Source of the DNA: an uncultured Oscillospiraceae bacterium
GTDB lineage: Bacteria > Bacillota > Clostridia > Oscillospirales > Oscillospiraceae
Direction: 5' to 3'
Length of the DNA stretch: 10,668 nt
NCBI GenBank assembly: GCA_934661735.1
Contig: CAKUJN010000073.1
Span: 1-10,668 of the forward strand
How positions within the stretch are numbered: position 1 is the stretch's first letter; each line of letters opens with the position of its first letter. Position numbers and translations under genes: made by a program. Positions 6,365 to 10,668 of the stretch are shown here, one piece after another. The notes below the pieces were generated by a model. The model ran no database searches, had not been told where the DNA came from, and worked only from the letters and a program-made list of their open reading frames with translations.

Positions 6365-7709
6365 CGCCGACCAGACGCGGATTTTCAATTGTCTCGACCG
6401 GCCGGCCCAGCACATCTGCAAGCATCTGGCAGATGATGGGCGACATGGCGCTTCCGCCGGTAAATCGGACGGTTTTTCTTGTCTGGAAGGTCTTTTCGCT
6501 GGCCTCAAGATTCCAGCGCATGTGCATGCACACGCCCTCGATAACGGCCTTGACCAGATCGCGGCCGCGGGTATTGAGGTCGAGGTTGAAGCACATGCCG
6601 CGCGCGTTCGCGTCCTCAAACGGACAGCGATTGCCGTGCATCCACGGAGAGAAAATCACGCCGTTATTGCCGGCGGGCACATCCTGAATATAGGCGTCAA
6701 GCTCGAGATAGCTCATCTCCGGCAGATCCAGCCGGTCCTTGACCCATTCCATGCACTTGCCGGAGGTGTCGACCTCGGCCACATAGCTATACACCGTCGG
6801 ATCCGCACCTGGGAGCGTGCTGATCAGATTGCCGATATCGGTATGCAGCTTCCCGACAGTCGTCTCCACCCAGCCGGAGGTGCCGGAATAGACGTTGACG
6901 TCGCCGATGTCGGTACAGCCCGCGCCGATCTGGCACAGGCTGACGTCGGTGCCGCCGGAGAACACCGGCGTGCCCTCGGCAAGGCCAAGCTCCTCGGCCG
7001 CCTGCGGCAGCAGTCCGCCCACTGCGTCGGTCGACGCGCAGATTTCCGGCAGATGGCGCATATCCACGCCGGTCATTCTGCAAAGCTCCTCACTCCAGCA
7101 GTCGTTTTTCACGTCGTACAGGAATGTCGCGCCCGCGGTATCGCGGCTGGCCTTCATCACGCCGGTGGCGCGGCAGGCCAGATACTCCTTGGCGTCCAGC
7201 CACTTATATGCCTTTTCAAAGATTTCCGGCTCGTTGTCGCGTACCCACAGGTACTTCCACACAGGGTCCTTCGAGCCGAACGAGCCCGCGCCCGTAATCC
7301 GCAGGAATTTCAGAATCTTGAACAGATTCATGCCCTCAACCTTCAGGCCGGTGTTCATGCAGCGGTTGAACTGAAGGTCTGCGCGCGTATCCATCCAGCT
7401 GATGCACGGACGCAGAGGTACGCCCTTTTCGTCCACCATCAGCACATTCTGCATCTGCGAGCAGAAACAGACGCCCCTGATCTCGTCTCTGTTCACACCG
7501 GTCTGCTGCATCAGGTGCTTCGTGCTGCGGCACATGGCCGTCCACCAGTCGTCCGGTTCCTGCTCAATTGCGCCGCCGCCGAGCATATGCAGGGAATAGT
7601 CCTCTACGGTGCTTGCAATATACTCGACGCCCTTCTCCGTGCTGACGGCAAACAGACACGCTTTGAGTCCGGTTGTTCCGACGTCGTAGACAATCACCTT
7701 GATTGACAT
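6300..7709 (-). CDS. FGGY-family carbohydrate kinase (xylulokinase-like), C-terminus replaced by out-of-frame RLP sequence
   Basis: This enzyme would phosphorylate a sugar or polyol with ATP in the cytoplasm. The 469-residue frame has the N-terminal phosphate loop YDVGTTGLK (8-16) and EQEPDDWW (49-56). The substrate region is CFCSQMQNVLMVDEKGVPL...SWMDTRAD. Catalytic Asp255 lies in FSGGTDVSLCQIGAG. GTSGW (276-280) and the adenine-site motif RFTGGSAMSPIICQMLADVLGRPV (415-438) complete both actin-like domains. Native sequence ends at NPRLVGA (443-449). The last 20 residues are a frameshifted reading of a RuBisCO-like gene, so roughly 60-90 C-terminal residues are missing and activity is doubtful. 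The start is ATG at 7709 with GGAGAGG about 6-9 nt upstream. It is divergent from a TetR/MATE operon. The substrate is unknown; xylulose is not established. Confidence 0.85.
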   Translation of the reverse strand: MSIKVIVYDVGTTGLKACLFAVSTEKGVEYIASTVEDYSLHMLGGGAIEQEPDDWWTAMCRSTKHLMQQTGVNRDEIRGVCFCSQMQNVLMVDEKGVPLRPCISWMDTRADLQFNRCMNTGLKVEGMNLFKILKFLRITGAGSFGSKDPVWKYLWVRDNEPEIFEKAYKWLDAKEYLACRATGVMKASRDTAGATFLYDVKNDCWSEELCRMTGVDMRHLPEICASTDAVGGLLPQAAEELGLAEGTPVFSGGTDVSLCQIGAGCTDIGDVNVYSGTSGWVETTVGKLHTDIGNLISTLPGADPTVYSYVAEVDTSGKCMEWVKDRLDLPEMSYLELDAYIQDVPAGNNGVIFSPWMHGNRCPFEDANARGMCFNLDLNTRGRDLVKAVIEGVCMHMRWNLEASEKTFQTRKTVRFTGGSAMSPIICQMLADVLGRPVETIENPRLVGAPCGRRLPDQRSSVRQVPRQL

Positions 7710-7746
7710 GGGTATCCTCTCCTTTCAGTTTTGGTCTGCTAAAATA

Positions 7747-7775
7747 ATTAGACTCCGTTCTAAATTTTGAATCAA
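7747..7775 (-). promoter_or_regulatory. Promoter of the FGGY kinase with an overlapping inverted repeat
   Basis: On the minus strand TTGATT (7775-7770) and TCTAAT (7752-7747; 5 of 6) are 17 bp apart, with a start near 7740 and a leader of about 30 nt. An inverted repeat TTAGA-N6-TCTAA (7748-7763) covers the -10 and part of the spacer, where a repressor would block polymerase. A second small palindrome, TTGATTCAA, overlaps the -35. The TetR protein encoded just to the right is one candidate binder, but its own promoter lacks an obvious copy. Confidence 0.55.
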
Positions 7776-7848
7776 GTAAAATCTGCGTGATTTTGCTGTT
7801 GGAATCGTAGAAAAACCGCGCAGAAATTATGCACTTTGCCGATAGCGG

Positions 7849-7877
7849 TTGCAAATACCGAATGCTTCCGTTATACT
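7849..7877 (+). promoter_or_regulatory. Promoter of the TetR-MATE operon
   Basis: TTGCAA (7849-7854) and TATACT (7872-7877; 5 of 6) are separated by 17 bp, with a start near 7884. A perfect TATAAT follows at 7881-7886 but has no matching -35; it may be a second start. The promoter is divergent from that of the kinase, with about 75 bp between the two -35 elements. Confidence 0.55.
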
Positions 7878-7907
7878 GAATATAATATAGGAAAGGATAA
7901 CTGTGGA

Positions 7908-8519
7908 ATGATGATCGTGGAAAGCAGGCGCGAACAGAACAAGCTGCAATGCCGCGCGCGGATTCTGAAAGCCTCGCGCCAGCTGTTCAGCACCAGGGGC
8001 TTTGAACAGACAACCATGGACGACGTCGCCGCACGCGCCGAGGTCTCCAAGGCAACCTTATATAACTATTTTACCAGCAAGGACTCGCTGCTTATGGGCA
8101 TTGCCGAAGCCGCGCTTGAGGAAATCTGCCAGCTGATCGCAGACGAGCTGAAAGACGAGCCGGATGCGGTGCAGAAGCTGCGACGCGTCATGCAGACCTT
8201 TGTGCTGGATTCCGTTCGCTATCTGGCGCTCTGCCGGAAAATCGCATACCTCAATTCATTTGAGGAAAGCGATCTCTATCAGACGCGTCTGGAAATGCTC
8301 CGTCTGCTCGGCACGCTGGTCGCGCAGGCGCAGGCGCAGGGCACGCTGCGCGCCGACATTCCGGCACAGAGTATTGTCGACCTGCTGATGGGGTTGTACT
8401 TTACCACGCAGTTCCAGTGGCCGCAGCTTGCGCAGTACTCGCGCGAGGAATGCATCGAGCGCCTTGACCGTCAGTTTGACCTCACGCTTGCTGGCGTGAT
8501 GACCGCATGTCCGGAATGA
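7908..8519 (+). CDS. TetR/AcrR-family transcriptional regulator
   Basis: A 203-residue one-component repressor. The N-terminal TetR_N domain (about 15-61) reads RILKASRQLFSTRGFEQTTMDDVAARAEVSKATLYNYFTSKDSLL, with the recognition helix around VSKATLYNYF (46-55). The C-terminal all-helical part (about 70-200) is a ligand-binding and dimer domain, ending in a region rich in aromatic residues. The start is taken as the ATG at 7908 (an ATG also follows at 7911), 10 nt after AAAGGA; an earlier in-frame ATG at 7836 lies upstream of the promoter. The gene overlaps the MATE pump gene by 13 bp. The usual role in such pairs is to repress the pump until a drug-like ligand binds, and to repress itself. 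It could also act on the divergent kinase. The ligand is unknown. Confidence 0.92.
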   Translation: MMIVESRREQNKLQCRARILKASRQLFSTRGFEQTTMDDVAARAEVSKATLYNYFTSKDSLLMGIAEAALEEICQLIADELKDEPDAVQKLRRVMQTFVLDSVRYLALCRKIAYLNSFEESDLYQTRLEMLRLLGTLVAQAQAQGTLRADIPAQSIVDLLMGLYFTTQFQWPQLAQYSREECIERLDRQFDLTLAGVMTACPE

Positions 8520-9844
8520 CGCGCGAGCGCTGGCGCGCACTCCGGCCGCAGCTCGCTCTGGTATGGCGGCTGAGCCTGCCCGCCATTCTGACGCAGATCA
8601 CAACCATCGTCATGCAGTACATCGACTCGGCGATGGTCGGCGCGCTGGGGGCAAACGCCTCTGCCGCCATCGGTCTGGTCTCGACCAGTACGTGGCTGTT
8701 CAGCGGCGTCACATATGCCGTCTCCGCGGGCTTTTCCGTTCAGGTTGCACACCATATCGGCGCGGGCGAGGACGCCGCCGCGCGCAGCGTTGTACGGCAC
8801 GGACTGGCGGCGGCGCTCTGCATGTCCGGTCTGCTGTGTCTGCTCGGCGTGCTCATCAGCGGATCGCTCCCCCGCTGGCTTGGCGGCGCGCCGGAAATTC
8901 AAATGGACGCGTCGCACTATTTTCTTGTTTTTGCGCTGATGCTGCCGTTTTCACAGCTGAATTCGCTGACCGCCTCGTTTTTGCAGTGCAGCGGCGATAT
9001 GCTCACCCCCAGCATTCTCAATGCCGCCATGTGCGCGCTGGACGTCGGCTTCAACGCGCTGCTGATTCCGCGCTTCGGCGTTCTGGGCGCGGGCATCGGC
9101 ACGATGCTTGCCTGCGCGGTGGTCAGCCTGCTGATGGCGTGGCGCTGCTGCCTGTGCAGTGCGCAGCTCCGCCTCAACCGCCGCGAAGCACGCGCGTTTC
9201 AGCCGGAAATTCTGAAAAAGGCATTGAGAATCGGTACACCGGTCGCCGTTCAGGAAATTGCCATGAGCGGCGCGCAGGTCGTCTCCACCGCGATCATCGC
9301 CCCGCTGGGGCCGGTCGCCATTGCTGCCAACGCCTTCGCCGTAACGGCGGAAAGCCTGTGCTATATGCCAGGCTACGGCATTGGCTCCGCCGCCACAACG
9401 CTGGTCGGACGAAGCGTCGGCGCCGGTGAGGAGCAGCTTGCGCGGCGCTACGGCAATATCTGCACCGCCATGGGCGCGCTTCTGATGGGCGCGACGGGCG
9501 CGGTCATGATGCTTCTGTGTCCACTGGTGTTCCGGATGCTTACGCCGGTTGCCGAAGTGCAGTCGCTTGCCATTCAGGTTCTGCGGCTTGAGCTTCTGGC
9601 CGAGCCGCTGTTCGGCGTCTCCATCGTTGCCGCAGGCGCCCTGCGCGGCGCAGGCGACACGCTGGTGCCGAGCCTTCTGAATCTGGGCAGCATCTGGATT
9701 GTCCGGCTGGGACTGGCGCTTTTGCTGGTCGGTCCGCTCGGCCTGCGCGGCATGTGGATCGCCATGGCAGTTGAGCTGTGTGTCCGCGGCCTTTTGATGC
9801 TCTGGCGACAGAAAACGTCAAAATATTACGCAATACACAGATAG
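8507..9844 (+). CDS. MATE-family multidrug/metabolite efflux transporter
   Basis: A 445-residue, twelve-helix membrane protein that would export organic cations or metabolites in exchange for Na+ or H+. The two MatE repeats are clear. The first begins WRLSLPAILTQITTIVMQYIDSAMVG (20-45) and includes FLQCSGDMLTPSI (158-170). The second begins LRIGTPVAVQEIAMSGAQVVSTAII (240-264) and includes the matching LRGAGDTLVPSLLN near the end. Length is normal for the family. Two starts are possible: ATG 8507, or ATG 8516, whose ATGA overlaps the TetR stop. Neither has a good Shine-Dalgarno, so translation is probably coupled to that of the regulator. The gene ends 12 bp before a strong terminator. Assignment to the NorM or DinF branch cannot be made by eye. 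Confidence 0.94.
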   Translation: MSGMTRERWRALRPQLALVWRLSLPAILTQITTIVMQYIDSAMVGALGANASAAIGLVSTSTWLFSGVTYAVSAGFSVQVAHHIGAGEDAAARSVVRHGLAAALCMSGLLCLLGVLISGSLPRWLGGAPEIQMDASHYFLVFALMLPFSQLNSLTASFLQCSGDMLTPSILNAAMCALDVGFNALLIPRFGVLGAGIGTMLACAVVSLLMAWRCCLCSAQLRLNRREARAFQPEILKKALRIGTPVAVQEIAMSGAQVVSTAIIAPLGPVAIAANAFAVTAESLCYMPGYGIGSAATTLVGRSVGAGEEQLARRYGNICTAMGALLMGATGAVMMLLCPLVFRMLTPVAEVQSLAIQVLRLELLAEPLFGVSIVAAGALRGAGDTLVPSLLNLGSIWIVRLGLALLLVGPLGLRGMWIAMAVELCVRGLLMLWRQKTSKYYAIHR

Positions 9845-9855
9845 GGCTTACAGCT

Positions 9856-9891
9856 GCACGGCCCGCCGGAATACCGGCGGGCCGTGCTTTT
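9856..9891 (+). terminator. Rho-independent terminator of the TetR-MATE operon
   Basis: A perfect 14-bp GC-rich stem (9856-9869 with 9874-9887) with an AATA loop is followed by TTTT. It lies between the convergent MATE gene and ATC-hydrolase-like gene (63-bp gap). Only the plus strand has a T-run after the stem, so leftward termination would be weaker. Confidence 0.85.
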
Positions 9892-9907
9892 CGCGCCTGT
9901 GCGCGCT

Positions 9908-10540
9908 TTATGCCTTTTTATGATAGCCGCAGTCGCAGTACGGCCCGCCGGAGGCCAGCGTATACGCCCGCACAAAATCCGTCCGGCCGCCCGCCTCGCT
10001 CATGGTGTAGTCCAGACGGCACATGGCGGGAACCAGATCGTACAATCCGAGCTCCCGCATCAGCGTGCAGATTCCGCAGGTGGTAAAGCGCGCCTCATAG
10101 CCGCTGCCGTCGTCATAGGGATAAAAATCCATATTCCACGAATATGGATTCCGGTCCGCGGCCTTCAGCTCCGCCGTCCGCCGCATCGCGTCGATATCCT
10201 GCTGCGTGAACTTCTTCTTTCCGCTCATCCGGCAGAATCGTTTCATCGGCCCCGTCATCATCGACGCGGCGTAGTATTCTGTCAGCTGTTCCACCGTGGG
10301 CCGCTGCGGCATGCTCAGAACAAACGCCGACAGCATGGCGCAGTTGACGATATTCATTTTGAACCGGTCTGCCTTTTCAAATTCCGGCAGCTTCTGAATG
10401 ATCTGCCGGTAGCGCGGACCGGCTGCTGCCGTTGTCTGCGCCGCCGTCTGCGCGTCCATTCCCAGTACGCTGACCATCTGCCGGCGGAACGAATTTTTGA
10501 ACATCAGCCACATGCCGGCCGGCATTCCCATGTATTTCAT
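9908..10540 (-). CDS. L-2-amino-thiazoline-4-carboxylic acid (ATC) hydrolase family protein
   Basis: A 210-residue soluble protein of the family named for the Pseudomonas enzyme that opens ATC to N-carbamoyl-cysteine in L-cysteine formation. Most Clostridia members have no known substrate. No signal peptide or membrane helix is seen. The C-terminal half has the family features: CGICTLMRELGLYDLVPAMCRLDY (155-178, with Cys155, Cys158 and Cys174), then GGRTDFVRAYTLASGGPYCDCGYH (184-207, with Cys202-Asp203-Cys204). Clustered Cys, His and Asp suggest a metal or thiol site. The ATG at 10540 is preferred because GGGGAG sits 6 nt upstream; an ATG at 10558 would overlap that site. A different gene may end about 60 bp upstream on the same strand. 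Membership is fairly sure; the reaction in this organism is inference. Confidence 0.82.
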   Translation of the reverse strand: MKYMGMPAGMWLMFKNSFRRQMVSVLGMDAQTAAQTTAAAGPRYRQIIQKLPEFEKADRFKMNIVNCAMLSAFVLSMPQRPTVEQLTEYYAASMMTGPMKRFCRMSGKKKFTQQDIDAMRRTAELKAADRNPYSWNMDFYPYDDGSGYEARFTTCGICTLMRELGLYDLVPAMCRLDYTMSEAGGRTDFVRAYTLASGGPYCDCGYHKKA

Positions 10541-10601
10541 CACGCACTCCCCTTTCAATTGTGTCTGTCACACGTTGCGGCTGCCGGTCTGCACTCTACG
10601 G

Positions 10602-10668
10602 TTAGTCGTTTCCGTCCGCATCCGTCACCGTAAGCGTCTGCCATTGCTCCTCTGTTTCAACATAAACC
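10602..10668 (-). CDS. Possible C-terminal end of an upstream gene, cut by the window edge
   Basis: The minus strand reads 21 codons, ending ...QWQTLTVTDADGND and TAA at 10604-10602. The hydrophilic, Thr/Val-rich composition resembles the end of a real protein such as a small beta-rich domain, but 21 residues are too few for assignment. If real, it would be co-directional with the ATC-hydrolase-like gene, with a 61-bp gap (10541-10601) in which I see no terminator or clear promoter. Confidence 0.35.
   Translation of the reverse strand, partial: VYVETEEQWQTLTVTDADGND

Noticed and set aside
6361..6368. GGCGCGCC at the kinase/RLP join as evidence of a cloning scar
   Set aside because: The 8-mer is an AscI recognition site, but such strings also arise in GC-rich coding DNA. 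No linker or vector sequence flanks it, so it is only noted as part of the join.
5999..6619. Reading the whole 206-codon minus-strand frame as one protein
   Set aside because: Only the part from about 6364 down resembles an RLP; the upstream third is an alternative frame of the kinase.
6336..7706. Open frame of 456 codons on the plus strand opposite the FGGY kinase
   Set aside because: The sense strand has all kinase motifs; the antisense product is His/Ala/Arg-rich without domains.
9856..9953. Repeat of CGGCCCGCCGGA at 9859-9870 and 9942-9953
   Set aside because: One copy is the terminator stem and the other is coding sequence of the ATC-hydrolase gene; a 12-bp GC-rich match in a GC-rich region is probably chance.
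10581..10640. Short minus-strand ORF (ATG near 10640, 29 codons) behind a GAGGAG
   Set aside because: The product has no family resemblance, and the overlapping frame ending at 10602 looks more like real protein. Neither can be confirmed from so little sequence.

Overview
The window looks like a piece of a Gram-positive Clostridia chromosome, probably a gut or anaerobic Oscillospiraceae-type bacterium. The evidence is AGGAGG-type ribosome binding sites, a sugar ABC transporter with a lipoprotein binding protein next to a YesM/YesN-type two-component system, and an FGGY kinase and ATC-hydrolase-like protein of the sort common in Clostridia. This placement is inference; no rRNA or marker gene is present.

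Left region (1-5271): a carbohydrate-uptake locus with its own sensor. A lipoprotein substrate-binding protein and a CUT1-type permease (cut by the window edge) are transcribed leftward. A sensor kinase and an AraC-type response regulator, overlapping by 23 bp, are transcribed rightward from a near-consensus promoter. The binding-protein promoter has a good -10, a poor -35, and two identical 10-bp direct repeats exactly 21 bp apart just upstream of the -35. That is the layout expected of an operator for an AraC-type activator. The simplest model is that an extracellular sugar signal reaches the kinase, the regulator is phosphorylated, and the transporter is activated. A perfect 12-bp hairpin between binding protein and permease may set their expression ratio.

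Middle region (5272-7709): three gene fragments and a truncated gene. An N-terminal CYTH domain (+) runs head-on into an N-terminal MtnX-like HAD phosphatase (-). Further right, the C-terminal quarter of a RuBisCO-like protein (RLP, -) is joined out of frame to an FGGY carbohydrate kinase (-) that lacks its last segment. Both joins lie in GC-rich palindromic sequence (an 8-bp GGCGCGCC and a GCGCGGCGC tract). They could be real deletion/inversion scars, or chimeric joins from assembly or amplification. The kinase, RLP and phosphatase are co-oriented and may derive from one sugar-phosphate operon related to methionine or 5-deoxy-sugar salvage.

Right region (7836-10668): a TetR-family regulator and a MATE efflux pump form an operon with overlapping ends, closed by a strong terminator. 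Facing it is an intact gene of the L-2-amino-thiazoline-4-carboxylate (ATC) hydrolase family, preceded by what may be the last codons of another leftward gene. The FGGY kinase promoter faces the TetR promoter, and an inverted repeat covers its -10.

No tRNA, rRNA, CRISPR array, insertion sequence or phage gene was recognised.
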